DNA of 8,838 bases, taken from NCBI GenBank assembly GCA_030044295.1, contig JASHWB010000194.1, positions 1 to 8,838 of the forward strand, read 5' to 3'. The notes below the pieces were generated by a model. That model did no database searches and was not told the origin of the DNA. It worked only from the letters and a program-made list of their open reading frames with translations. This document shows positions 1 to 7,264 of the stretch, piece after piece. How positions within the stretch are numbered: the stretch's first letter is position 1; each line of letters begins with the position of its first letter. The position numbers and the translations under genes were made by a program. The DNA comes from Candidatus Acidiferrales bacterium. Lineage in GTDB: Bacteria; Acidobacteriota; Terriglobia; Acidiferrales; UBA7541.

Positions 1-2249
1 CAGGTTTTCTCGAGAATCCACTGACGCGCCTCGGGCGTCAAGACGATCTGCACTTGCCGGTGCACCAGCGTGTCGTTGATCTGGCCGACCAGCAAATCGA
101 TGATGCGCAACAGGTCGTCGTCTGTGAGCGAATTGAACAGGATGACTTCGTCCAACCGGTTCAAAAATTCCGGATTAAACGCTCGTTTGACTTCGCCCAT
201 CACCATGTCGTCCTGGCTCTTCGCTGCCAGCACGAGATCCGTGTGCTGGAAGCCCAGACCAGATTGCTTCTGCAGCTGCCTCGCGCCCAGGTTCGAGGTC
301 AGGATGATAATGGTGTTGCGGAAGTCTACAGTATTGCCCAGGCCGTCTGTCAATTGTCCGTCTTCAAAAACTTGCAGCAGGATGTTGTACACGTCTGGAT
401 GCGCCTTCTCGATTTCGTCGAGCAGGATCACGGAATACGGCGTGCGGCGGACGCGCTCTGTGAGCTGGCCGCCCTCTTCGTATCCCACGTATCCCGGAGG
501 CGCGCCGATCAGCTTCGATACGGAATGCTTTTCCATGTATTCCGACATGTCGAAGCGGATCAGCGATTTTTCGCTGCCGAACAGAAATTCCGCCAGCCGC
601 CGCGCAACTTCCGTCTTGCCTACGCCGGTCGGTCCGAGAAACAGGAAGCAACCCACCGGACGTCCCGGCGCTTTCAGTCCCGCGCGGCTGCGCCGAATCG
701 CGCGTGCCAAAGCTGTGATCGCGCGGTCTTGGCTGATAACGCGCTTGTGCAATTCTTCCTCGATGCGCAGCAACTTCTGCTGCTCGTCTTCCTTGATGGA
801 AGTGACGGCAATTCCGGTCCAGCGCGCCACCACCTCTTCAATGTCTTCCCGCGTCACCACGCCGGTGCTGGACTCGTCGATCTTCAGTTTCTCGCGCAGC
901 GTGCGCAGATGTTCCTTCTCTTTGCGCTCTTCTTCCGAATAGAAGCGCGCCTTTTCGAACTCGTGATTGGCAATGGCCGTTTCCATCCGGTGGGTGATGA
1001 ACTTCACGCGCTTCTGCACTTCGGATACTTCGTCCGGCAGCATCGCCTGGCGCAGCTTCACGCGCGCGCCGGCTTCGTCGAGCAGGTCGATCGCCTTGTC
1101 CGGCAGAAAGCGGTCTGGAATGTAACGGTTCGAGAGATACACGGCGTAGCGAATCGCCTCTTCCGTATAGGTGACGGCGTGGAATTTTTCGTACCGGTCG
1201 CGAACACCTTGCAGGACGCGGATCGCATCGTCTTCTCCGGGCGCCGGAACTTTGACGGCCTGGAATCGGCGCTCGAGAGAGCGGTCTTTCTCGACTGATT
1301 TGCGGTATTCGCCCGGCGTGGTCGCGCCGATGCACTGAATCTCGCCGCGGCTCAGAGCGGGCTTCAGGATATTTGCGGCATCGAGCGAACCTTCCGCGGA
1401 GCCCGCACCAACCAGCGTGTGCAGCTCGTCGATGAATACGATCGCGTTCTGGCTCTCCATCAACTCTTTCATGATGGTCTTGAGCCGTTCCTCGAATTGC
1501 CCGCGGTATTTCGTGCCAGCTACGATGAGTGAAAGATCGAGCGAGAGAATGCGCTTGTCGGCAAGAAAAGGCGGAACGTCGCCGTCGGCGATGCGCTGAG
1601 CTAAGCCTTCAACAATGGCTGTTTTGCCCACGCCCGGCTCACCAATCAGGACGGGGTTGTTCTTCGTACGGCGGCAGAGGATCTGGATGGCCCGCTCCAG
1701 CTCGCGGTCGCGGCCCACGAGCGGATCGAGCTGCCCCTCCATTGCCGCTTGCGTCAGGTCGCGGCTGAATTCGGCAAGCAGGGATGCTTCTTTTGGCCTG
1801 TTCACAGCCACCTTCTCTCCCCCCGTGCTGCGCGCCAACTCCTCGCGTACGGTGGAAAGCCGCAATCCTCTCTCCTGCAGGATTTCGGCGCCAAAGGATT
1901 TCTCTTCCCGTAAAACACCGAGAAGCAAGTGTTCCGTTCCCACGTGCTTATGGCCGAGACGCTCCGCTTCTTCCGCCGAATAATTCAGTATCCGCTTGCA
2001 CTCCTGGCTCAAAGGCACTTCTACCGACGTGGAAATGCGCTCGCGCACCGTGATGCGCGATTCGATCTCTTTGCGAATGGACTCGATGGACCCGTGCGTG
2101 CGCAGGAATCGGTTGGCCAGCGCCTTATCCTCGCGCAGCAAACCCAGCAGCAAATGTTCCGTCTCGATGTAGGGGCTGCCGTATTGGCTGGCCTCGTATC
2201 GAGCGAAGAAAATCACCCGCCGCGCCTTCTCTGTGTAACGTTCAAACAC
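1..2249 (-). CDS. clpC: ATP-dependent Clp protease ATP-binding subunit ClpC (3' end outside window)
   Basis: AAA+ unfoldase that recognises damaged or tagged proteins and threads them into the ClpP peptidase in the cytoplasm. Reading from a GTG at 2249 gives 749 residues before the window edge. Clp_N repeats occupy about residues 1-145, starting [20 protein letters not shown], the typical ClpC N-terminus, which fixes the start. D1 has Walker A GEPGVGKT (203-210), Walker B VFIDE (271-275) and ERRF (326-329). A charged linker at about 395-455 contains the UVR-like segment typical of ClpC and absent from ClpA and ClpB. D2 has Walker A GPTGVGKT (539-546), Walker B ILLDE (608-612) and NRLDE (697-701). 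GLGF at 664-667 fits the ClpP-docking LGF tripeptide. ClpC proteins usually run about 810-850 residues, so about 60-100 are missing. The gene begins 3 bp after lolD, with a purine-rich GGGGAA in the lolD end as a possible ribosome site, so co-expression is likely. No adaptor gene such as mcsA or mcsB is visible. Confidence 0.97.
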   Translation of the reverse strand, partial: MFERYTEKARRVIFFARYEASQYGSPYIETEHLLLGLLREDKALANRFLRTHGSIESIRKEIESRITVRERISTSVEVPLSQECKRILNYSAEEAERLGHKHVGTEHLLLGVLREEKSFGAEILQERGLRLSTVREELARSTGGEKVAVNRPKEASLLAEFSRDLTQAAMEGQLDPLVGRDRELERAIQILCRRTKNNPVLIGEPGVGKTAIVEGLAQRIADGDVPPFLADKRILSLDLSLIVAGTKYRGQFEERLKTIMKELMESQNAIVFIDELHTLVGAGSAEGSLDAANILKPALSRGEIQCIGATTPGEYRKSVEKDRSLERRFQAVKVPAPGEDDAIRVLQGVRDRYEKFHAVTYTEEAIRYAVYLSNRYIPDRFLPDKAIDLLDEAGARVKLRQAMLPDEVSEVQKRVKFITHRMETAIANHEFEKARFYSEEERKEKEHLRTLREKLKIDESSTGVVTREDIEEVVARWTGIAVTSIKEDEQQKLLRIEEELHKRVISQDRAITALARAIRRSRAGLKAPGRPVGCFLFLGPTGVGKTEVARRLAEFLFGSEKSLIRFDMSEYMEKHSVSKLIGAPPGYVGYEEGGQLTERVRRTPYSVILLDEIEKAHPDVYNILLQVFEDGQLTDGLGNTVDFRNTIIILTSNLGARQLQKQSGLGFQHTDLVLAAKSQDDMVMGEVKRAFNPEFLNRLDEVILFNSLTDDDLLRIIDLLVGQINDTLVHRQVQIVLTPEARQWILEKT

Positions 2250-2252
2250 GGT

Positions 2253-3059
2253 TCACCCAAGTTCCCCTGAAGCGGCCGGCTCGCCGCCCAAGGTCATTTT
2301 GCCTTCAGCAAGCGCATCGGCGCCCGGCCCTAGCCTCCCGTGCTGCAAAGCCAGCACGCGGTCCGCTCGCCGCGCCAGTGTCATGTTATGTGTTGCTAGG
2401 ATTGTCGTAAGACGGTGCGAACGATGCAGCCGCTCGATCAGATCGAACACACCGGCCGCGTTCCGTTCGTCCAGGTCGCCTGTGGGTTCGTCCGCCAGAA
2501 GCAAAACAGGGTCGTTTACCAGCGCGCGCGCAATCGCCACGCGCTGCTGCTCACCGCCAGAAAGCTCCCCGGCTCGCTGTCCCGCGCGACTGGCCAAGCC
2601 CACTTCCCCCAACCACCGTTCTGCTGTCCGCAACGCCTCGCCCGCCGGCGCGCCATGCACCAGCAGTGGAATCGCGGCGTTTTCGGCGGCGGTAAAGTCC
2701 GGCAGCAGATGATGCCGCTGCCACACAAAACCGACCGAGCGATTCCGGTAAGCTGCCAACTCCGATTCAGAGAGCGAGAGAAGCGAATCTCCCGCGAAGT
2801 ATACTGCACCGCTTGTTGGAGTGTCCAGCGCCGCCAGCAGGTGCAAAAAAGTGCTTTTTCCCGAGCCCGACGGCCCGACGATCGCGATCAGATCGCCGCG
2901 CTCGGCCGAAAAATCTACCCCATCCAGCGGCACGATCTCCTGCTGCCCGGAGTAGAACTCCTTGCGCAGGTCCTCGGCGCGGAGAATGGCGCCTTTCGGC
3001 CCAGGCGCGCCAGTGCGCCCATCCTCGACGGCAATAACGGTACTGGCCAGCCTATTCAT
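2253..3059 (-). CDS. lolD: LolD-like ABC transporter ATP-binding protein
   Basis: ATPase subunit thought to power the LolC/E-type permease that releases lipoproteins from the inner membrane for delivery to the outer membrane. The 268-residue protein has Walker A GPSGSGKST (62-70), Q-loop Gln114 followed by the LolD-like HHLLPDFTAAEN, signature LSGGEQQR (166-173), Walker B with ADEPTGDLD (189-197) and the H-loop ATH (222-224). The family core starts near residue 25 (ILRAEDLRKEF), so the N-terminus has about 25 extra residues rich in Gly and Pro. The ATG is preceded by GAGG only 2-3 bases away, and an in-frame TGA lies two codons upstream, so the start cannot move further upstream but could lie slightly downstream. 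Trp113 replaces the usual Phe before the Q-loop Gln. A MacB-type ATPase is the alternative, but the adjacent LolC-like permease favours LolD. Downstream, clpC begins 3 bp after the stop. Confidence 0.9.
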   Translation of the reverse strand: MNRLASTVIAVEDGRTGAPGPKGAILRAEDLRKEFYSGQQEIVPLDGVDFSAERGDLIAIVGPSGSGKSTFLHLLAALDTPTSGAVYFAGDSLLSLSESELAAYRNRSVGFVWQRHHLLPDFTAAENAAIPLLVHGAPAGEALRTAERWLGEVGLASRAGQRAGELSGGEQQRVAIARALVNDPVLLLADEPTGDLDERNAAGVFDLIERLHRSHRLTTILATHNMTLARRADRVLALQHGRLGPGADALAEGKMTLGGEPAASGELG

Positions 3060-3371
3060 TCCTCAAATCTCTCACACACTTTAGATGCCGAACTCGGCCG
3101 AGCGTATCTCCTTCTCTTCCACAAACCTAATTCCGCCAAATGCCGCTTTACGCCTAGCAGTTTTCCCAGTTATTACCTGGATTTCTCTTTCCGCCGCGCG
3201 GGCCGTTGCCATTTTTTGTCACAAGCTGGCATCCACAAGTGATTTTACCATGTGCGCGCATTGAGAACGAATCGAAACACCTATGCGAAAACACGGAATT
3301 GTTGATCGGGACCGTACGGCGGAATTTGCAGCATGCCGTTTCAGAAAGAGCCGTAATCGTTTTCAGCAGCC
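3060..3371. other. Gene-free gap between lolC and lolD
   Basis: These 312 bases separate two genes that usually touch. I find no convincing reading frame, tRNA or other RNA gene. The short frames here have no ribosome site or recognisable protein features. There is an 8-base palindrome CCGTACGG (3312-3319) and a weak stem GCCGA/TCGGC near 3088-3099, but no stem followed by a T run, so no intrinsic terminator for lolC. A possible promoter for lolD is listed separately. Confidence 0.6.
3242..3250 (-). promoter_or_regulatory. Possible extended -10 promoter for lolD-clpC
   Basis: On the minus strand this reads TGGTAAAAT, an extended -10 element (TGn plus TAAAAT) about 180 bases upstream of the lolD start. 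At a 17-base spacing the -35 position reads TCGTTC, which is a poor match. It would give lolD and clpC their own transcript independent of lysS-lolC. It rests on a short match in a gene-free region and is tentative. Confidence 0.25.
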
Positions 3372-4598
3372 TTATTCGAAGCGAAGAATGTCGACAGGCA
3401 GAATGCGCGAGGCGGACCGCGCGGGCAAAATCGTTGCGGCTGCACTGATGGCCAGTGCCGCGGCTGCAATCCAGAGCGCGTCGAAGCCGTTGGCGTGAAA
3501 GGGTACGTAAGGAATCGCGTACACTTCGGGATTTAGCGGAATCAATTGCCAGCGGTTCGCGGTCAACGCAATGCCGTATCCCACCGCCAAGCCAATGAGC
3601 GTTCCCACGATGCTCACCACCAGGCCCTGCAGAACGAAAATAGTGCGAATTTGGCTGCGCCGGGCGCCAACGGCCATCAGAACCGCGATGTCTCGCGCGC
3701 GATCGCTTACCGTCATGGTAAGCACCACCAGGATGTTTAGCCCGGCAACGAAGGTAATCAGTCCGATGAATAGCGCCGTGACCAATTTTTCCAAGCTCAT
3801 GGCGCGAAAGAGCGCCCGATTCTCCTGCATCCACGTGGTGGCGAAGAAGCCCGCTCCCGCGCGCTTCACCAGTTCGTTCGCCACGGATTGCGCCTCGTCC
3901 AGATTGTTCACCCGCACTTCCAGCAGGCTCGCAACGTCGCCCACCCCGGCTAATTCTTGCGCCGATGGAAGAGTCACGAAGGCCCAGTTCGCGTCGTAAT
4001 CATAGAATCCAGAATCGAAAATTCCCGCCACGCGGAAGCGCCGCGCCCGCGGCACCATTCCGAATGGCGTGAGGTTCCCTTGCGGGCTCGTCAACGTCAC
4101 GTAATCGCCGACCGAAATGTTCAAATCGTCGGCCATCAACCGTCCCACGATCAGCGCAGGCACGCCATCCGCATCTGGAGCGAAATTCGCGGATCCGGCC
4201 GCCAGATGCCGCAGCGCTCCGTCCACTTTGGTTTCGAGCTGCGGATCAACGCCCTTCAGCACCACGCCGCGCGCCCGTGCGCCGATCGAAAGCAGCACGG
4301 TGTCGTAAACGGCTGGGACGATCGATTGCACTCCAGGGGTTTTCGAGAGCCGCGCCACGAGCGTCCGATAATCGCGAACGCCTTCGGGGCTCATCGGCTT
4401 CAGATTCACGTGCGCGGTCACGCTGAGCAGCCGGTTGCGAATTGCCTCGCGAAAACCGGTGTTCATCGCCAGCGCGACCACCAGAGTCATCACCCCGGCC
4501 GCCACTCCAAGACTCGCCAGATATGTGACGAGCCGCAGCACTGCAGGCCGGTTCGGCGACCGCAAGTAGCGCTTCGCCACCAGCCATTCGAATGTCAT
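3372..4598 (-). CDS. lolC: LolC/LolE-family lipoprotein-releasing permease
   Basis: Inner-membrane permease of the FtsX/MacB/LolCE type. With the LolD ATPase it is predicted to lift mature lipoproteins out of the inner membrane and pass them to a periplasmic carrier. It is 408 residues, normal for the family. The layout is classic: one membrane segment at about 23-46, a long periplasmic domain at about 47-270, then three segments at about 271-297, 320-345 and 372-392, ending with PARSASRILPVDILRFE. The cytoplasmic loop DRARDIAVLMAVGARRSQI (299-317) matches the coupling region that contacts the ATPase. The N-terminal FEWLVAKRYLR is typical. Only one permease gene is present, as in bacteria with a single LolC/E hybrid (often called LolF) acting as a homodimer. 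The ATG overlaps the lysS stop as ATGA and has no purine-rich ribosome site just upstream, so translation is probably coupled to lysS. Confidence 0.92.
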   Translation of the reverse strand: MTFEWLVAKRYLRSPNRPAVLRLVTYLASLGVAAGVMTLVVALAMNTGFREAIRNRLLSVTAHVNLKPMSPEGVRDYRTLVARLSKTPGVQSIVPAVYDTVLLSIGARARGVVLKGVDPQLETKVDGALRHLAAGSANFAPDADGVPALIVGRLMADDLNISVGDYVTLTSPQGNLTPFGMVPRARRFRVAGIFDSGFYDYDANWAFVTLPSAQELAGVGDVASLLEVRVNNLDEAQSVANELVKRAGAGFFATTWMQENRALFRAMSLEKLVTALFIGLITFVAGLNILVVLTMTVSDRARDIAVLMAVGARRSQIRTIFVLQGLVVSIVGTLIGLAVGYGIALTANRWQLIPLNPEVYAIPYVPFHANGFDALWIAAAALAISAAATILPARSASRILPVDILRFE

Positions 4599-6193
4599 TG
4601 GGATCGATTATCCGATCGATCGTCTGACGGCTTGACGGGTGTGTCTTGCCCAGCGGCCGCCGCATCTGCTTCCGCCGCATGGCGCAGCAGCGGAAAGAGA
4701 ATCACTTCGCGGATCGCGTGAGAGTCTGTAAAGAGCATCACCAGCCGATCGATGCCAATGCCCTCGCCCGCCGTCGGCGGCAAGCCATGGCTGAGCGCCC
4801 GAATGTAATCCACGTCAACTTCTTTTGGCATTTCTTGGCCGCCCTTTTCCACCTGCTCCCGGAATCGCCGCTCCTGATCATCTGGATCGTTCAGCTCAGA
4901 AAATCCGTTGGCGATCTCCATCCCGGCCACAAACAGCTCGAATCGTTCGGCGAGTGACGGATCGTCTTCGCGCCTTTTCGCCAACGGCGAAATTTCCACC
5001 GGGAAATCGTGGATGAAAGTCGGCTGAACCAGATGCTGTTCCGCAATCGCTTCGAACAACTCTCCGATCAATTCGCCAGCCGAGGCATTTTCGTCCTCAT
5101 CGATCGTGTCGAGGCCTTTCGGACGGGCGAACGTGTTGTAGCGCTCCACAATCTTCCGCGGGCCATTCTTTGCGATAAGTTCTTCCTTGCTCGGCGCGAC
5201 ACCGGCGGCAGCGGGCCAGAACTTCCGGATCGCCTCGCGCATCGACAGCCGCTCGAAGCGGCTGAAATCGATTTCCCGCTCGCCAAACGAAACGTTCGCT
5301 CCGCCGCAAATCTTTTCCGCCAAGCCGCGCAGCAACTCCTCGGTCAAATCCATTAACGCGGGCCCGTCGCTATACGCCTGATAAAACTCCAACATGGTGA
5401 ATTCCGGCTGGTGAATCGCGTCGATGCCTTCATTGCGAAAATTGCGGTTGATTTCGTAGACGCGCTCCAGCCCGCCGACTACCAGCCTTTTCAAATACAG
5501 CTCCGGCGCGATTCGCAGGTACAGGTCCATGTCCAGCGTGTTGTGATGCGTCGTGAACGGCCGCGCGGTCGCGCCTCCGAGGATGGGATGCATCATCGGG
5601 GTTTCAACTTCCACGTAGCCGCGCTCGTCGAAAAAGCGCCTCAGTTCGCGAACGACCTGCGCGCGGCGCAGAAAAATCTCCCGCGTCTTTTCGTTGCCTA
5701 TCAGATCGAGGTAGCGCCGTCGGTAGCGCATCTCCGTATCCGCAAGTCCGTGCCATTTCTCCGGCAAAGGCAGCAATGCCTTTGTAAGCAGCTGCAGCCT
5801 TTCGACCTTTACCGTCAATTCGTTCGTTTTGGTTCGAAACAGATGCCCCCGCACGCCGGCGATATCGCCGAGATCAAGAAGTTGAAACAGCTTGAACGCC
5901 TGGTCGCCCACCACGTCCAGTCGCACGTAAATCTGGATCTTCGCGCCGTCGCCAGCCAAGTGGGCGAACCCAGCTTTTCCGTGCGGCCGCAGCGCCACGA
6001 TGCGCCCCGCCACCTGCACCTCAACATTCTGCGACGAAAGTTCCTCACTGGTACTAGCCCCAAACCGCTCAGAAATTTGCCGGGGAGTGTGCGTCCAATC
6101 GAACTTGTGCGGGTGAGCCGGATAGCCAAGTGCTTCAATTTCCGTCAGTTTCTTGCGGCGTTGCAAGTACTGATCGAGCGGCTCAAATTCCAA
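4595..6193 (-). CDS. lysS: Class II lysyl-tRNA synthetase
   Basis: Charges tRNA-Lys with lysine using ATP in the cytoplasm. The N-terminal anticodon-binding OB fold covers about residues 58-140 (VQVAGRIVALRPHGKAGFAHL at its start). The class II core follows, with motif 1 around VEVETPMMHPILGGATARPF (194-213), motif 2 in NRNFRNEGIDAIHQPEFTML (249-268) and motif 3 GEGIGIDRLVMLF (476-488) ending near REVILFPLLR. It is 532 residues, against about 490-510 for most bacterial LysS. The excess is mainly an Ala/Asp/Ser/Arg-rich tail after about residue 504, likely disordered. The start is TTG: no ATG or GTG lies between the upstream in-frame TGA and this point, and AGAAAGG stands 6 bases before it. 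The next ATG, at residue 155, would remove the OB fold. The stop overlaps the lolC ATG. It is the first gene of the minus-strand operon behind its own promoter. Confidence 0.97.
   Translation of the reverse strand: MEFEPLDQYLQRRKKLTEIEALGYPAHPHKFDWTHTPRQISERFGASTSEELSSQNVEVQVAGRIVALRPHGKAGFAHLAGDGAKIQIYVRLDVVGDQAFKLFQLLDLGDIAGVRGHLFRTKTNELTVKVERLQLLTKALLPLPEKWHGLADTEMRYRRRYLDLIGNEKTREIFLRRAQVVRELRRFFDERGYVEVETPMMHPILGGATARPFTTHHNTLDMDLYLRIAPELYLKRLVVGGLERVYEINRNFRNEGIDAIHQPEFTMLEFYQAYSDGPALMDLTEELLRGLAEKICGGANVSFGEREIDFSRFERLSMREAIRKFWPAAAGVAPSKEELIAKNGPRKIVERYNTFARPKGLDTIDEDENASAGELIGELFEAIAEQHLVQPTFIHDFPVEISPLAKRREDDPSLAERFELFVAGMEIANGFSELNDPDDQERRFREQVEKGGQEMPKEVDVDYIRALSHGLPPTAGEGIGIDRLVMLFTDSHAIREVILFPLLRHAAEADAAAAGQDTPVKPSDDRSDNRSQ
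4602..4621 (-). promoter_or_regulatory. Hairpin at the lysS-lolC junction
   Basis: A perfect 7-bp inverted repeat, GATCGAT / ATCGATC, with a 6-base loop lies in the last codons of lysS and ends 3 bases before the lolC ATG. In mRNA it would occupy the place where a ribosome site should be, and no Shine-Dalgarno sequence is visible there. A ribosome finishing lysS would melt it, consistent with termination-reinitiation coupling. The repeat is seen directly; the role is inferred. Confidence 0.4.
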
Positions 6194-6199
6194 GGCGAA

Positions 6200-6206
6200 C
6201 CTTTCT
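6200..6206 (-). promoter_or_regulatory. Ribosome binding site deciding the lysS TTG start
   Basis: On the minus strand this is AGAAAGG, a purine-rich Shine-Dalgarno-like site 6 bases upstream of the TTG at 6193. Together with the in-frame TGA upstream and the absence of any ATG or GTG between, it supports TTG as the real initiation codon. Confidence 0.65.
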
Positions 6207-6219
6207 GTTTTTCGGGAAA

Positions 6220-6235
6220 CGGCTCAGGCGAGCCG
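6220..6235 (-). promoter_or_regulatory. Hairpin at the predicted 5' end of the lysS mRNA
   Basis: The perfect 6-bp stem CGGCTC / GAGCCG with a 4-base loop lies exactly where transcription from the TATACT element at 6242-6247 should begin (about 6235). The lysS transcript would therefore start with a stem-loop. Such 5'-terminal hairpins are known to protect mRNAs from 5'-end-dependent decay. No T-box or other riboswitch features are seen, and the untranslated leader is only about 40 bases. Confidence 0.45.
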
Positions 6236-6241
6236 CACGTC

Positions 6242-6271
6242 AGTATATCGACCGGCTTCACAAACCGTCAA
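6242..6271 (-). promoter_or_regulatory. Sigma-70-type promoter of the lysS operon
   Basis: On the minus strand TTGACG (6271-6266) and TATACT (6247-6242) are separated by 18 bases. This is five of six matches to the -35 consensus and five of six to the -10. Predicted transcription starts near 6235, about 42 bases upstream of the lysS TTG. It is the best promoter match I found in the window and is placed correctly for lysS-lolC and possibly lolD-clpC. Confidence 0.75.
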
Positions 6272-6295
6272 GGAACAGGGCCGAATTGAGACCAG

Positions 6296-6304
6296 TGTTA
6301 TAAT
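6296..6304 (+). promoter_or_regulatory. Extended -10 promoter for the 235-residue protein gene
   Basis: TGTTATAAT is a perfect extended -10 element (TG, one base, TATAAT). No -35 match exists at 16-18 bases: the 17-base position reads CAGGGC. The nearby TTGAGA is only 7 bases away and cannot serve. Transcription should start near 6311, leaving a leader of about 14-17 bases before the GTG start. It faces away from the lysS promoter, whose -35 is about 25 bases away. Confidence 0.6.
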
Positions 6305-6324
6305 GTCTGAGTTTTCGGGGGTAG

Positions 6325-7032
6325 GTGGTGTTTCCTAGGCGAAAGACGCTTGCCGCGTCCGTCCGGCGCAGTGTATCTGACGACTGGATTACGGCCCTGC
6401 CGCGGGAAAAGAACGACCTTTTTGACGCGGTCGTAGGCCGCTGGGAATGCGCCTACGCCATGATGAGCGTCGCGCTCGATGACGCCCTCTCGTTGCGATC
6501 ACGCGGAGAGCTGGTCTGCGCCCGCCAGCAGGTGGCCGTTGCAGCCGATTTGCTTGAAGCGCTGGCAGCTTCCCTCGCTTCTTTTTGCACCGCTCTCCAG
6601 CGCCGTGGCCGGTCGATTCCCGAGTTCCCTGCGGTGAAACCGCTTAACTCCACATTTTTCCGCGGGAATCTGGCGCGCAGCGCCGCCTCTTGGAACGAAA
6701 TCATCCATCACATCCTCTTTCGCGGCCGTTCCCGCTTTTTCCACAAGCTGCGAATACTTTCGGAGATGCTCAGGCAGTTGGAGCAGGATTTTCGTGAAGC
6801 TGCGGGTGATATCGCCAAGGGCTTGGATACGCAGCCCATCGCCTCATGGTTCACGCTCGATGAGCTTCACTACGATTTCAACACTTGCCTGCGCGAGACC
6901 GAGGTGATGCTCAAGTCCTTCCTCCGCGCGCTTCCATCTGAGCAACTCCACGGCCTTGCCTGTGATTTAGACGCCGTGCCAACGGCCAAGCCACTGCGCG
7001 TCAAGCCTCGCCTTTCCAGCGCTACGGCGTAG
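6325..7032 (+). CDS. Uncharacterised helical protein, divergent from lysS
   Basis: I do not recognise a named family. The frame encodes 235 residues with no signal peptide, membrane segment or metal-binding cluster, so it is probably cytoplasmic. It looks all-helical: residues 30-98 and 113-203 are rich in Leu, Ala, Arg and Glu, broken by a Pro/Gly-containing stretch at about 94-112 (GRSIPEFPAVKPLNSTFFRG). Conserved-looking clusters are WECAYAMMSVALDDALSLRS (40-59), SRFFHKLRIL (136-145) and LHYDFNTCLRETEVMLKSFL (181-200). The start is GTG; two GTGs stand in tandem at 6325 and 6328, and GGGGG (6317-6321) is better spaced for the second. An in-frame TAG precedes 6325. The first ATG is residue 46, inside a helix that looks conserved. 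The extended -10 just upstream and the normal codon use support a real gene. It is a single-gene unit, and nothing nearby assigns a job. Confidence 0.8.
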   Translation: MVFPRRKTLAASVRRSVSDDWITALPREKNDLFDAVVGRWECAYAMMSVALDDALSLRSRGELVCARQQVAVAADLLEALAASLASFCTALQRRGRSIPEFPAVKPLNSTFFRGNLARSAASWNEIIHHILFRGRSRFFHKLRILSEMLRQLEQDFREAAGDIAKGLDTQPIASWFTLDELHYDFNTCLRETEVMLKSFLRALPSEQLHGLACDLDAVPTAKPLRVKPRLSSATA

Positions 7033-7044
7033 CTTCGCGCCTCC

Positions 7045-7073
7045 GCGCCGGACCTGACCTTTTTTGTCGGCGC
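7045..7073 (+). terminator. Weak terminator-like inverted repeat after the helical protein gene
   Basis: GCGCCG-GAC (7045-7053) pairs with GTCGGCGC (7066-7073) as an 8-bp stem with one bulged G. The loop carries six T. A second option pairs CGGCG (7025-7029) with CGCCG (7046-7050), but the T run then begins about 10 bases after the stem. Neither is a textbook intrinsic terminator, so termination here is uncertain. Confidence 0.25.
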
Positions 7074-7197
7074 ACCTCTCTCCTTGCTACAGCGGACGTT
7101 TGAATTTTCTCGGCCGTGGCACAAGCAGTCAAAGTTCAAGCTGGTTCGATTGCTCCCATCCCCGATCCGCAGCCCACTGGACGAACCTCCTGAATCA

Positions 7198-7215
7198 GAC
7201 GACAATAGGACGACA
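7198..7215 (+). repeat. Two direct copies of GACGACA one helical turn apart
   Basis: GACGACA occurs at 7198-7204 and 7209-7215, an 11-base period, in gene-free DNA upstream of the sigma gene. Such spacing suits a protein bound to one face of the helix, but two 7-base copies could arise by chance. Confidence 0.3.
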
Positions 7216-7264
7216 TTCCGTCGGTCTCTTGCATCTTAGGGCCTTTCAATTTCACGGGTTCCGC

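Noticed and set aside
54..1298. Long plus-strand open frame of 414 codons
   Set aside because: It lies antisense to clpC, whose minus-strand frame shows complete AAA+ motifs. The translation is His/Arg/Gln-rich with no domain, so it is a shadow.
3312..3319. Palindrome CCGTACGG as an operator
   Set aside because: An 8-base palindrome is expected by chance in a region of this size, and there is no second copy nearby.
3154..3834. Minus-strand frame of 226 codons reaching into the lolC-lolD gap
   Set aside because: Most of it overlaps the well-supported lolC in another frame, and the part in the gap has no ribosome site or recognisable features.
5411..6289. Plus-strand frame of 292 codons
   Set aside because: It is antisense to lysS, whose class II motifs are intact, and its composition is typical of an out-of-frame reading.
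6286..6304. TTGAGA with TATAAT as a full sigma-70 promoter
   Set aside because: The spacing is only 7 bases. The -10 was kept as an extended -10 without a -35.
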